Shown here: positions 1 through 8,320 of the stretch, piece by piece
Position numbering within the stretch: position 1 is the first letter of the stretch
Layout of the letters: each line of letters starts with the position of its first letter
Assembly (NCBI RefSeq): GCF_017826695.1
Contig: NZ_JAFFZW010000005.1
Coordinates: 1-64,000, forward strand
DNA from: Pseudomonas alliivorans
GTDB lineage: Bacteria; Pseudomonadota; Gammaproteobacteria; Pseudomonadales; Pseudomonadaceae
Length of the DNA: 64,000 nucleotides
Reading direction: 5' to 3'
Notes under the pieces: generated by a model
What the model was told of the DNA's origin: nothing
What the model saw: the letters and a program-made list of their open reading frames with translations, nothing else
The model's database searches: none
Position numbers and translations under genes: made by a program

Positions 1-76
1 GTTGTTTGGTCATCAGACACCTCTATCTGGCGATATTCTCGCCTAAATGAGTGTCCGGAATCATTAGACCACTACA
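1..76 (-). mobile_element. end of an IS3-family element with the first codons of its orfA (partial)
   Basis: Read on the minus strand, the sequence starts at 76 with TGTAGTGGTCTAATGATTCC, an end that begins with TG as is usual for IS3-family elements. It runs into an ATG at 13-11 followed by codons for T-K-Q, with a GAGGTG-like ribosome site about 7 bases before the ATG. IS3-family OrfA proteins often begin MTKQ. The rest of the element lies outside the window, so the family call rests on the end sequence and four residues. It marks this edge as mobile DNA. Confidence 0.5.
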
Positions 77-454
77 GGGGCAGTAGTGCTTAAGGAGATA
101 ATCATTTCATCAATCCATGATTAGAGTATGTGCAAGGGGTATCGACGGGGTGGGGGGATAGCTTTAGGGGGGAGGGATGAGTGGTGTGTCGGGGGTGTTA
201 CAAAGTGTGACTGGTTGGGGGCGGCGTTGAGGTTGGAATTGTTGCGTTGCAACGCTCGGTTGCTGCCTGGATTGCGTAGCGTTTGTGATGTGGAAATGGA
301 TGGCTTGCCGCGCTGCATGAATCGTCTCGCAGCGGGTACTTGCCTCTGGGGCAGGAGTGCGTCGCTTTACAGGTGAACGAGCCCCTTGACGGTGCGCTTT
401 CTTGAAAAGCGTAAGAGGGTCGCGCGAGCAATGCGGGACCGGCACGCCACAAAC
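77..454. other. stretch without a recognisable gene
   Basis: Short open frames exist on both strands, but their translations are low in complexity, rich in Arg and Pro, and overlap one another in antisense. None has a clear ribosome site or a recognisable motif. I see only the flank between the IS end and the tRNA-like terminator. Confidence 0.5.
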
Positions 455-482
455 AAAAAAGGCCCACCTTTCGGTGAGCCTT
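455..482 (-). terminator. intrinsic terminator beyond the tRNA 3'-end remnant
   Basis: A ten-position stem (459-468 with 473-482, one C/A mismatch) closes a TTTC loop. On the minus strand it is followed by TTTTTTGTTTG. It sits just beyond the tRNA-like 3' end at 498-520 on that strand, the arrangement expected for a tRNA gene and its own terminator. Confidence 0.6.
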
Positions 483-497
483 CTTCGGTCTTGCGTA

Positions 498-520
498 TGG
501 TGCGGCACCAGGAGTCAAAT
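498..520 (-). repeat. degenerate copy of the tRNA-Thr 3' end (putative attachment-site repeat)
   Basis: On the plus strand the 23 bases begin TGGTGCGGCACCAGGAGTC. The intact tRNA-Thr at 13899-13922 reads TGGTGCCGGCACCAGGAGTC in the same orientation. One acceptor base is missing and the T-loop differs. Nothing resembling the rest of a tRNA adjoins it. Integrative islands that enter tRNA 3' ends leave such direct repeats, so I infer that this is the distal boundary of the island. Confidence 0.6.
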
Positions 521-696
521 CGCATTACTATTTAGTTAAAAATCAATGGTTTAAGGTCGTAGCCTTTGAGGCGCTACCTCTATTTATACCCTGATCGTGG
601 ATCAAATAATGGAGGGTGTTCGTTATTGATATGAGCGACTATTCGTGATCTGAAAGAGGAATGAGCTAAAAATTCTTAAATTTCGCGTATGTCATA
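521..696. other. noncoding DNA between the putative att repeat and the retron promoter
   Basis: The stretch is AT-rich compared with the core of the window and has no open frame that I would support. It is the upstream flank of the retron transcript. Confidence 0.45.
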
Positions 697-725
697 TTGA
701 CAGCGTCAATGCCGTTTGGGATATT
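697..725 (+). promoter_or_regulatory. sigma-70-type promoter of the retron RNA
   Basis: A perfect -35 hexamer TTGACA (697-702) is followed after 17 bases by GATATT (720-725), which matches the -10 consensus at four of six positions. The predicted start is about 6-8 bases further on, at roughly 731-733. That is where the a1 repeat of the retron RNA begins (732), so promoter and RNA prediction support each other. Confidence 0.7.
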
Positions 726-731
726 CGACCC

Positions 732-898
732 GTTCTTTACGCGTACAAGCTCGGTCTCGGTACCGATGCTTAGTCGGGCGATTAGCCAGACTCTAGAAAA
801 TTGCTTGGATTTATTCCGCAGAGAATATCTGCGGCCCTCCAATCGCGGGCTCATTACGGTCCACAGATATTCTCTGCGGCTGTTTCTTGGTAAAGAAC
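732..898 (+). ncRNA. retron msr-msd RNA
   Basis: The RNA is bounded by a perfect 9-base inverted repeat, a1 GTTCTTTAC (732-740) and a2 GTAAAGAAC (890-898), which should pair and place the priming G of msr just after a1. An msr stem follows (747-755 with 762-771, one bulged base). The msd part holds a long hairpin with 19-base arms at 816-834 and 861-879, one mismatch, around a 26-base loop; each arm is itself nearly palindromic. The reverse transcriptase would copy msd into a branched RNA-DNA hybrid. The exact branch G and the msd ends cannot be fixed by eye. Confidence 0.8.
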
Positions 899-907
899 CT
901 CTTCTAA

Positions 908-1846
908 ATGACAGATCCTCGACTTGCTGCTCTATCATCGATAAAAATAGAGTCATCAAGAGTCGAGTACTGTAAGTCTCACATCGTTCTTCTGTGTGGT
1001 GGCCGGTCGCCTGAAAAGGGGCATCCGGACGATCCCACCCCTTCGGTACAGTCGCTACGTCACGCGCTTGAGACAGACCTCAATAATAGAATTGAGTTCT
1101 TCAAGCCTGAGGATGTCACTAATTGGCAAGTTGACGCAATCTTTAGAAATCTGATTGATCTCGAGGTGGAGTTGGCTGCAATGTGCTCTCTGGTTGTTAT
1201 CATACTAGAGAGTCCCGGAGCAATAGCTGAGCTTGGTGCGTTTTCTCAGTTGAAGGAGTTCAACGACAAAATTGTTGCTGTTTGCTCGGAAGGTCACTTT
1301 CAGAATGACTCATTCATAAAATTAGGTATTTTTCGACATATCTCAAACGATAAGCGAACTGCAGTAAAAAGTTATCCATTTGAAGTCGGATTTCCACTTA
1401 CTATAACTGCTGAGATCATAGAGGATGTTGTGGTTGATGTTCAGCGCGAGTTGGACGAACTGCCGAAATCGCAGCTTCTTAAAGTATCCAATAGCTCCCA
1501 TGTTTTTGTTCTCTTGTATGAGCTTATAAAGCTATTTGTTGCCGTTAAAGAGAGCGAGCTATTGGATTACCTTTCCAGGCTAGGAGTTGACACTGGCAGG
1601 GATCAACTAAGGGGCAAACTTTTTTTGCTTCAGCGATTCAGGCTCATTAGTCTTGAGATTTATAGTGATTCCCAATTTTACGTCGCTAGAAACTCTGAGT
1701 TCCACAGGGTTAATTTTTCTGCGAGCTCTTCTGTGCCGATAGATAAGCTACGTATTTCTACAGAGTGTAAAGAGTTCTATAATACTTCGGGAAAAGATAA
1801 TCACCGGCTTAGAGTTATTCGTCGGCTGTTTGGGGGTGGGAAGTGA
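908..1846 (+). CDS. retron effector, nucleoside deoxyribosyltransferase-like with C-terminal winged-helix-like part
   Basis: The protein has 312 residues, the size of the Eco1/Ec86 effector. Residues 25-32 (HIVLLCGG) and 101-112 (ESPGAIAELGAF) match the two signature segments of that NDT-like family; E109 in the AELG part corresponds to the nucleophile glutamate of NDT enzymes. Residues after about 190 look like a small helical, DNA-binding-like domain. In type II-A retrons this protein assembles with the msDNA and reverse transcriptase and acts as the toxin when phage disturbs the complex. The start at 908 lies 9 bases after a2 and has no clear ribosome site, so translation may depend on the RNA fold. 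The gene overlaps the next one by four bases. Confidence 0.85.
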   Translation: MTDPRLAALSSIKIESSRVEYCKSHIVLLCGGRSPEKGHPDDPTPSVQSLRHALETDLNNRIEFFKPEDVTNWQVDAIFRNLIDLEVELAAMCSLVVIILESPGAIAELGAFSQLKEFNDKIVAVCSEGHFQNDSFIKLGIFRHISNDKRTAVKSYPFEVGFPLTITAEIIEDVVVDVQRELDELPKSQLLKVSNSSHVFVLLYELIKLFVAVKESELLDYLSRLGVDTGRDQLRGKLFLLQRFRLISLEIYSDSQFYVARNSEFHRVNFSASSSVPIDKLRISTECKEFYNTSGKDNHRLRVIRRLFGGGK

Positions 1847-2775
1847 TCGCCCATAAAACGCTTGAGAAAATGTTGGCTGATTTGTCATTGTCAAGCGAAC
1901 AGTTAGTACGTGTGGTTTCGAGGGCTCCTTATTCTTATAAAACTTATAGTATTCCAAAAAAGAATGGCGGGTTGCGAATAATCTCTCAACCTGCCAGGGA
2001 AACAAAGTATGTTCAACATTGGTTGATTCATAACGTTTTTCATCTATTGCCAATTCATGAGGCCGCGTCGGCATATGTAAAAGGTGCAAGCATTAAAAAG
2101 AATGCCGAGGCACACAGAACAAACGAGTACATGGTTAAGCTGGATTTTAAAGACTTCTTCCCGTCTATTAAAATTGATGACCTGATAGCGCACTTTCAGA
2201 AAAGCTTGCCTTTTCTTGATTTGCTAGAAATTCGATATATTGCAAGACTGTCATGTATTAATAGAGGGAATGGCGGTGCTCTGAGTATCGGCTCTCCAGC
2301 TTCACCAATACTATCGAACTCCATCATGTATGAGTTTGATAGTGTAGTAGCTGATTGGGCATCTCAAAACAAATTTGTTTATACTCGCTACGCTGACGAT
2401 TTAACATTTTCCACGTCTTTACCTTACGCTTCTGAGTCCGTCGTGCCTGTAATAAAAGATTTGTTGTCTAGTTTGAAATACCCACGCTTAAGCTTGAATG
2501 TTGATAAGACGATACATTTGTCTAAGCGAGGGAGCCGCAGGATTACCGGATTAGTAATCACAAACGATGATAAAGTTTCTCTTGGTCGTGATAGAAAGCG
2601 AGAAATTAGCGCTCTTGTCCATAAGTATGGTCTGGGACTGCTTGAACAAAAAGACGTGTTTAGGCTTCAGGGATTGCTCGGTTTCGCTGCTGATGTAGAA
2701 CCGTTGTTTTTATCGCGTTTAGGTAAGAAATATGGGATGAAAACCATATTGAATCTTCTGAGAAAGCGTCAGTGA
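1843..2775 (+). CDS. retron reverse transcriptase
   Basis: The product has 310 residues and the hallmarks of a retron RT: KLDFKDFF (99-106), the catalytic YADD at 183-186 within YTRYADDLTFS, and an ITGLVI segment near 234 in place of the conserved VTG motif. Near 78-85 there is an AYVKGASI segment like those of other retron RTs. It starts with GTG inside the effector stop (GTGA overlap), so the two proteins are translationally coupled. It primes from the msr and copies the msd. Length and motifs look intact. Base composition is AT-rich, like the neighbouring island genes and unlike the core. Confidence 0.93.
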   Translation: MIAHKTLEKMLADLSLSSEQLVRVVSRAPYSYKTYSIPKKNGGLRIISQPARETKYVQHWLIHNVFHLLPIHEAASAYVKGASIKKNAEAHRTNEYMVKLDFKDFFPSIKIDDLIAHFQKSLPFLDLLEIRYIARLSCINRGNGGALSIGSPASPILSNSIMYEFDSVVADWASQNKFVYTRYADDLTFSTSLPYASESVVPVIKDLLSSLKYPRLSLNVDKTIHLSKRGSRRITGLVITNDDKVSLGRDRKREISALVHKYGLGLLEQKDVFRLQGLLGFAADVEPLFLSRLGKKYGMKTILNLLRKRQ

Positions 2776-2813
2776 GACCCGCGGGCATTATTATTCAATC
2801 TCCGTGAAAGCGT

Positions 2814-4418
2814 TCATGGTCTTTCTACTTTGGCGGCGGCTGATATTTTTACGGAGTAACCTCGCTGGGAAAGACTATCATATGCCCTAACAAGGTTTAC
2901 TTTACTGAAGAAGGGCAGATTGCTTTTCACGTTTGCGGCATCGTCGCCCAATATCAGAAAAACCACTTCATATTCTGCGCTTCGAAAGTTGTCGAGTGGA
3001 ATGATTTCGCGTGCAGCGTTACTGAAAGTACCCAATACCTTTCTGGCTGATTTTCTAAATTCTCGGTCTCCGAGCAATATCTCTGCGGCGACGCTCCCTT
3101 GTGCGAAAAGATGGCTTAGTCCAGCAGATCCCCCTTTGCGATGTTTGACGTGTATGAATTGCTTCTCAGTTGAAAGAAAATCGCACAGTTCAACTGAACT
3201 AGTCGATTTGTTACTTTTGATCAGTCTCTTGTCTAATAAGTGATATCCGTGCATCTGAGAGGCCCTAATATTGTAATCACCTTCAGTCTCTATTTTTGCC
3301 TTCTCAGCTTCTCGCCACACGTAGACCCATGGAAATTGAAGTTCAGAAACACCTATATTCGCTAAGCTAGAATTGATTCTCCCTATGAATGAGTTGTCAA
3401 TTTCATACTAGGTCCCTCCAAATATTATGTTGGTTTTGTTCGCGTTTATTATTTCATAGTAGATGCATTTGTATATTGAGTGATCAAATTCGTTTTCATG
3501 TATATCGAAAACATACAAATGATCTCTTTCGACTGACTCGATAGATAACTTTGTATTGTCAATCGTAGATAGATATTTTTCCGATGATACAGTTGGTGAT
3601 CGATCACTTTTGGCTCGGGTAAAGCTGAAGCCGGTTATCGAGTCCCATTTCTCTATTTCTGGTAGTGTTATAACTATACTCGGATCACGGTCTTTAATTG
3701 CTTCAAGCAGAACCCGGTCTAACTGGTCTATGTGTGATTTTTCCTTGATTCTTCTAACGTTATCTACCCATAGAAAGTCTGTTTTATAATCATCTTTTAG
3801 GTAGTGGGTTTTTAAATTCTCAGTTATGGTTGGTAAATCGCTGATCTCCATTTCAATACCAAATGAAAACATTGCGTCACCGCCAGAGATATTTTTGAAA
3901 TCTATACCTGGTTTAGGTGTTCCAGTCACAGCTCTCAATATATCTCTAGATATATCAATGCCAAACACACTTATTTCTGAGTCGCGTGCGGCCTGTGATC
4001 TTTTTTGAACCGGTTGGTCTTCTAATGTATGAATATCTACGCTTCTTAAACTTTCGTGATTAAGAGTATTTAAGGCGGTTTTTAGCCCGAAGTCTTGGGC
4101 GAAGTTTGCAAGATTTACTAGGTGTCGGCCATAACCAAAAGTTATAGCGAATATGTCGGTATCTGTTTTTATGAATAATACCGCAGAGCTTGATTTGTTT
4201 CCGATCTGTATTACGTTGGTTCCGGTAATTGTGTCAACCAATTCGCCCCAAGTCGGCCTTTTTTCAACTGTGCGCTTTACATATAAAACTCCTTCTAAGC
4301 TAAAATCTGCATCGAGTTCATATGGGACTACGTCCTTATCCAAAACTAGTAGATCCGAGAAACCGTTGATAACAGTATCTGGTTTCATCATGAACACATT
4401 TAAGTGACGATATTTCAT
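2814..4418 (-). pseudogene. TIGR04141/DUF6119 family protein interrupted by one amber codon
   Basis: Two open stretches (4418-3408 and 3407-2814) lie in the same frame, separated only by TAG at 3410-3408. Joined they give 534 codons, about the usual size of this family. The N-terminal part has the family traits FAITFGYGRHLV and SVFGIDISRDILRAVTG; the C-terminal part has HLFAQGSVAAEILLGDREF. At the stop the protein reads GGT-stop-YEID, where relatives have a tryptophan before YEI, so TGG to TAG is the simplest explanation. Function is unknown; the family is sporadic and often sits among defence genes. It is convergent with the retron and ends 38 bases from it. Alternatives are a sequencing error or readthrough. 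Confidence 0.75.
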
Positions 4419-4661
4419 TCCTGGTATTCTCCTTTCCCTAGGTGATATCTCGTGCGTGGCATAACGCTACTCCACCCCTCTGGATATTGCTATAGTTGAA
4501 AGAGCTTAGCAATTTTTTTTGGGAGACTGAGTTTTCCAGTGTGGCGAATGTCCATGGTCTTCGAGAGCTGGCTCATTAATGATAGTTGTTCGCGTCTGAT
4601 GGCGCGGGATTTTTCGATTGGTCACGCCGCAGTGTTCGGCATTACGTATTAAGGAAAAAAG

Positions 4662-5264
4662 ATGAATAAGCCAGACGTTGCACTAATCTATGAAGAGGGC
4701 ATGCCAAGTGAATTGTATATTGATTTCGAGAAGGCATTGCACAACCCAAATATCCGTATAGCGATTGAGTCTAGGCCCCCTAGTGGACCTCAAGCATGTC
4801 TTGAGTGGTTTATTTTTCCAATTGTCGCGGCTTACATAGCAAAACCTTACTTTAAGGCACTTTTTGGGGAGATGGGTAAGGACCATTACTTGCTTCTGAA
4901 GGAAAAACTTTCCGAAACAGCAGGCAAGGTGATGTCGCAACCTAAAATAGAGCCAGTCCTCTTAGGATCAGCAGGTAAGCTGAGTACGGAAAATCCATAC
5001 TCCCTCGCTTTCTCCATATATGCGGAAGCAAATGATGGCAAAAAATTCAAACTACTTCTCCCAAAGAAATCGTCAGTAGAAAACGACTACAACGAAATAG
5101 TTAATGTTTTTTTGGATTTCCTATCTGAGTATCATGCAGGAATAAAGCAGCTTGACGAAATTGGTTTTGACTCTAATGCCAATCCGCCGAGTGGACTTAT
5201 ATTTGTTCGCGTTGATCCAATCACTAAGAGCATCGAGTGGCTAGATCACAGACGCAATGGATAA
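4662..5264 (+). CDS. unknown protein of 200 residues
   Basis: I do not recognise this protein. It is acidic to neutral, without a signal peptide. Residues 48-70 (starting LEWFIFPIVAAYIAKPYFKA) are hydrophobic with embedded charges and could be a weak membrane segment or a buried helix. It is preceded by AAGGAAAAAAG as a ribosome site and stands alone, divergent from the TIGR04141 gene across about 240 AT-rich bases. Low GC and position suggest horizontally acquired cargo. Function unassigned. Confidence 0.6.
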   Translation: MNKPDVALIYEEGMPSELYIDFEKALHNPNIRIAIESRPPSGPQACLEWFIFPIVAAYIAKPYFKALFGEMGKDHYLLLKEKLSETAGKVMSQPKIEPVLLGSAGKLSTENPYSLAFSIYAEANDGKKFKLLLPKKSSVENDYNEIVNVFLDFLSEYHAGIKQLDEIGFDSNANPPSGLIFVRVDPITKSIEWLDHRRNG

Positions 5265-5459
5265 TGTAGGGAAGGCGAGCCCGCAAAAAAAGATCGGACA
5301 TCGTCAAAGATGCCGTCCGAACTTCCGACGGGCGAGTTTATTCTTGCGAATACTATGACAAGGACTGGAGCTTTTAAAGGTTTTGGCAACCTACTATGGC
5401 CTTGATTTTTTTAAAATTATGCGCACAAATTTTTTATGTTTTTATCGGAGTAGTTCGAT

Positions 5460-6092
5460 ATGTTTGAGATATTTAACTCTTTAATCGGCCAAGTTGGTGG
5501 CGCGGCAATCGTCATTACCGGACTTTCGGCTTGGCTGGGGAGTATTTGGAAGGATCGCATCAGCTTGAGAGAGAAGGCGACTTTTGAAGTTCTTATAGAA
5601 AAACTCAAATCAGAGCACTCTCGCCAGACACAGAATCTGGAAAGCGCATTGCAAACCGAGCGTCACCTAGTTCAATTGGGGCATGCAAATCTGATCGAAA
5701 AAAGAGCTGTATTTATCGACGAAAGCTACAAGCTTCTCGTTGATCTGCACGAAGCCATATATGAAACTATTCGACCCGATTATTTTGGGAGACAACGACC
5801 TTCAATCACGCAGGCATATGAATCGGCATTGCCAAAATTCGATGCCTTCGTTGAGGTTTATGAGAAAAATAAAATTTATTTTTCCAAGGCAACGTCAGAA
5901 AGAATTTCAGACTTCTATGTTTCGGCTGCTCAGACATTGGATCAGGCTAGAGTAGCCATGCGGTCAGGGGAGGCACTGGGGCACGGTGAGACGCCTCACC
6001 TTCAAAAATTGTTCGAGAAAGTGAATTACGAAATGCATGAGACTCGGACGGCCGTCGAACAGGAATTCAGACAACTAATGCACGTGCAATGA
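5460..6092 (+). CDS. unknown membrane-anchored protein with coiled coil
   Basis: Residues 8-30 form a hydrophobic segment (IGQVGGAAIVITGLSAWLG) followed by a basic patch and a charged, heptad-like region at about 35-85, so this is probably an inner-membrane protein with a cytoplasmic coiled coil. The remainder is helical without a catalytic motif that I can name. A GGAG ribosome site precedes the ATG. It is the last cargo gene before the recombinase and does not overlap its neighbours. Function is unknown; a role in phage defence is only suggested by context. Confidence 0.6.
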   Translation: MFEIFNSLIGQVGGAAIVITGLSAWLGSIWKDRISLREKATFEVLIEKLKSEHSRQTQNLESALQTERHLVQLGHANLIEKRAVFIDESYKLLVDLHEAIYETIRPDYFGRQRPSITQAYESALPKFDAFVEVYEKNKIYFSKATSERISDFYVSAAQTLDQARVAMRSGEALGHGETPHLQKLFEKVNYEMHETRTAVEQEFRQLMHVQ

Positions 6093-6204
6093 GTAATATC
6101 TATTTTTATGGAGGGGTTTTAATGTTTGGCTTAGACTTATGTCAGTCTTTCTACAACTCTACGGATTGAAAACTTCCAGCCAGAAATGTCAGGGTGTGAC
6201 CGTT

Positions 6205-6237
6205 GGTCAGTCGGCCACTTTTGGCCGATTGCTGACC
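6205..6237 (-). terminator. hairpin after the recombinase gene pair
   Basis: Inner arms CGGCCA/TGGCCG (6212-6217, 6222-6227) and outer arms GGTCAG/CTGACC (6205-6210, 6232-6237) form an interrupted stem 6 bases beyond the stop of the small partner gene. No T-run follows, so it may be a weak terminator or a recombination-related structure. Confidence 0.35.
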
Positions 6238-6242
6238 TTCGC

Positions 6243-6518
6243 CTAACGCTTGAACTGCCAGGATTTCCCTATACGAAGAGTTAGCAAATGGATGGTCAGG
6301 AGATAGTAATAGCGCGTCGATTCAGCGTGCTGATTCAGGTGGTGATTTAGAAACCAGTCGAGATGCTTTTGCTGCCAGGTCCATGGATTGTCACGGTGCC
6401 AGCGATTAGACATCGCCGCTTGAATGGCCTTTGCTTGGCGTAGGTGACGCTCGCGTGTGGCATGCGACCCGGTCAGTACGCTTGCCAGGAACAACTCCAT
6501 ATCGAATGGCTTGCTCAA
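6243..6518 (-). CDS. small partner protein of the recombinase
   Basis: A 91-residue protein whose start overlaps the recombinase stop by four bases (ATGA), so the two are translated together. The region at about 47-86 (WQQKHLDWFLNHHL, then STRYYYLLTIHLL) resembles the SAM-like core-binding domain of tyrosine recombinases, without any catalytic part. It could be an accessory DNA-binding or directionality factor. This is inference from motif shape and coupling. Confidence 0.6.
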   Translation of the reverse strand: MSKPFDMELFLASVLTGSHATRERHLRQAKAIQAAMSNRWHRDNPWTWQQKHLDWFLNHHLNQHAESTRYYYLLTIHLLTLRIGKSWQFKR

Positions 6519-7495
6519 GCTCGTCCCCCGATATACGCCGATACTACGTCGATACGGCCGTGCCCGAGTTCATAGCTGATTTGGTCTCGGGCCGCCTGAT
6601 CGAGGCGTCGGTCGAGCTGGTAGCAACTGCCACCGTTGATGGGCGCAGGATGCTGGGTGATTTGCTCATAGCGTTCGCACGCATAGGCTGCCCGCAGTTC
6701 GTGGAAGCCTTTTAGGTTGTGCGCATGAAGGGTGTCCCGGGCTGGACGGACGATTCGCTTTTGGAAATCGAGGTAGCTTTCGTTCGGTGCAAGCAGGTTG
6801 CGGCTGCCGTCGGGCGAGACCTGATCGGCAAACTTCAGCGCGTCACGAATATGATCATCTACCGTAATCCAACGAGGAGCTGATGCGCCCGAGCGGCCAC
6901 CTTTGGTGCCGTCCTGAATGTTGATCTTACCGAATTGCTTGGCTTCACGTTTTAGACGGAGTAGGTCCGCCAAAATGGCCTCACGTAAGCGCATGCCGGT
7001 GGTTCGCGCTAACTGAGCGATGGCCGCGGCGCGCGGCTTCTGGTGTTCGTAAAGTACGTCGACGATCCGCTGCACGTGTTCGCGGTCTTGGCCTTGTGGA
7101 ACTATCGTGCGGATGGTGGTTCGCTGCATTTCCAACGCCTTGCTCGGACTCGGCACCTTCACATGCTGATCACCGCGAAGTGCCGCCATGGTTCGGTTGA
7201 CGCTGGACAATCGGTTTTGTGCGGTGGCGATAGCGAGGTCGCCGCGCTCGACTAAGTGACGTAGATGCGCCGCGTAATCCGACAAGATCTGGCGATCTAT
7301 CTGCCGTGCATCGTTGAGTCTTGGTCCATCATCTGAGCGACACCAGCGCACAAACGCCTGCCAGCGATCACTGTGCGCCTTGACCGTGCCGTAATGCCCG
7401 CCGCCAAACAGATCGCGCAACGCCTGTGGCCCGGCATAACTCAGTTGCCGTCCATATCCAAAATTCCGCCCATCCCGTCTACCTACCAATGCCAT
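6515..7495 (-). CDS. tyrosine recombinase / integrase-domain protein
   Basis: The start at 7495 has AGGAG seven bases upstream; a longer version would start at 7543. The 326-residue protein has an N-terminal core-binding region and a C-terminal catalytic domain with the expected residues: Arg in TGMRLREA, the HELR box, and GHGRIDVVSAYIGG holding the last His and the nucleophile Tyr. It resembles the integrase-domain proteins found in mobile regions of P. syringae. With its coupled partner it is the best intact candidate for moving this island or a part of it. Confidence 0.8.
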   Translation of the reverse strand: MALVGRRDGRNFGYGRQLSYAGPQALRDLFGGGHYGTVKAHSDRWQAFVRWCRSDDGPRLNDARQIDRQILSDYAAHLRHLVERGDLAIATAQNRLSSVNRTMAALRGDQHVKVPSPSKALEMQRTTIRTIVPQGQDREHVQRIVDVLYEHQKPRAAAIAQLARTTGMRLREAILADLLRLKREAKQFGKINIQDGTKGGRSGASAPRWITVDDHIRDALKFADQVSPDGSRNLLAPNESYLDFQKRIVRPARDTLHAHNLKGFHELRAAYACERYEQITQHPAPINGGSCYQLDRRLDQAARDQISYELGHGRIDVVSAYIGGRA

Positions 7496-7923
7496 GATCA
7501 AACTCCTGTCGAAGCCAAATCTTTGAAACTTTCCCCACGTCATCCCGCCACGAATGTTGAGTGTTATCAGGGATCAAGGCCCCTGCGGCCTGTGAGGGTT
7601 GTCCACTAACGCGGGACTGGCGGCTCCTTACGGCCGGGTGCTTGGGCATCTCATGATCTGGCCTCCTGAGCACATCCGAAGAAGTGGGCGGGTGGAGGCT
7701 GCACTGGCTGACGAGACCAGCGCCGCGAGATCCTGAGTCGGGTGAAGGCAGTGATGCGATGATCGGGGCATGCCTGACTGTCAGTCAGGTGCAGTCCATT
7801 CCGTGGGCTGCGGCACCATCATCTGCATCGCTGTTGCGGGTGACTTCGGTGTTTGTCACGCCGATTGTCACGAGAGGGAATGCCGCAAAGCCTTGTACGA
7901 GTTGGGCTGCAGCAGTGGTAGGA

Positions 7924-7958
7924 GCGCCCGTCTCTTTCCGGGAGAAAGAGACGGGCGC
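7924..7958. repeat. perfect 15-base inverted repeat
   Basis: Arms 7924-7938 and 7944-7958 (GCGCCCGTCTCTTTC and its complement) are fully complementary around the 5-base loop CGGGA. No T-run follows on either strand, so a simple terminator is unlikely. A protein binding site, recombination site or nick site are possibilities that cannot be separated by eye. Confidence 0.7.
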
Positions 7959-8196
7959 AGGTTGGCGCAGTGAAATGGCCAAGCGGGTAGGTTGCTGCAG
8001 GGCAGCTGGGGAGGGGGATGTATTTGCCGCAATGGCAATGATCTGAAGTAGGCATCCATCACTCGGTGAGTGACCGTGCGAGCCGCCGGACGCTAATCGC
8101 ACTTTGGGAGAACCACCACGATGTGGCGTAGCCTTAAAGGTTCTGGCTACCTGGGTTGCTGTCAACGACAGCGCTTTGCCCGATCTTTTCTACGCC

Positions 8197-8262
8197 TGTG
8201 GATAATTCGGGTCAAGGCTCCAATTTTTGGGAGTTCTGCGGCTGTGGATGAAATTATCCACT
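8197..8262. promoter_or_regulatory. cluster of DnaA-box-like sequences
   Basis: TGTGGATAA at 8197-8205 is a perfect DnaA box (complement of TTATCCACA). TGTGGATGA at 8243-8251 differs at one base, and TTATCCACT at 8254-8262 differs at one base in the opposite orientation. Three such sites in 66 bases next to recombinase genes suggest a relic replication origin of a plasmid or integrative element, or DnaA control. No replication gene remains nearby. Confidence 0.4.
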
Positions 8263-8320
8263 GGTGGAAATCAGTGGTTTCCCACAGACAGTTGTGTGGG
8301 CTTTAGATTTTTTAAGTGAG

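Noticed and set aside
128..376. 82-codon plus-strand frame in the left flank
   Set aside because: Composition is Gly/Arg-rich, there is no ribosome site, it overlaps equal frames on the other strand and no motif is seen.
7684..8165. Several frames on both strands in the 7.5-8.4 kb stretch
   Set aside because: They run across the perfect hairpin at 7924-7958 and overlap in antisense; translations are not protein-like.
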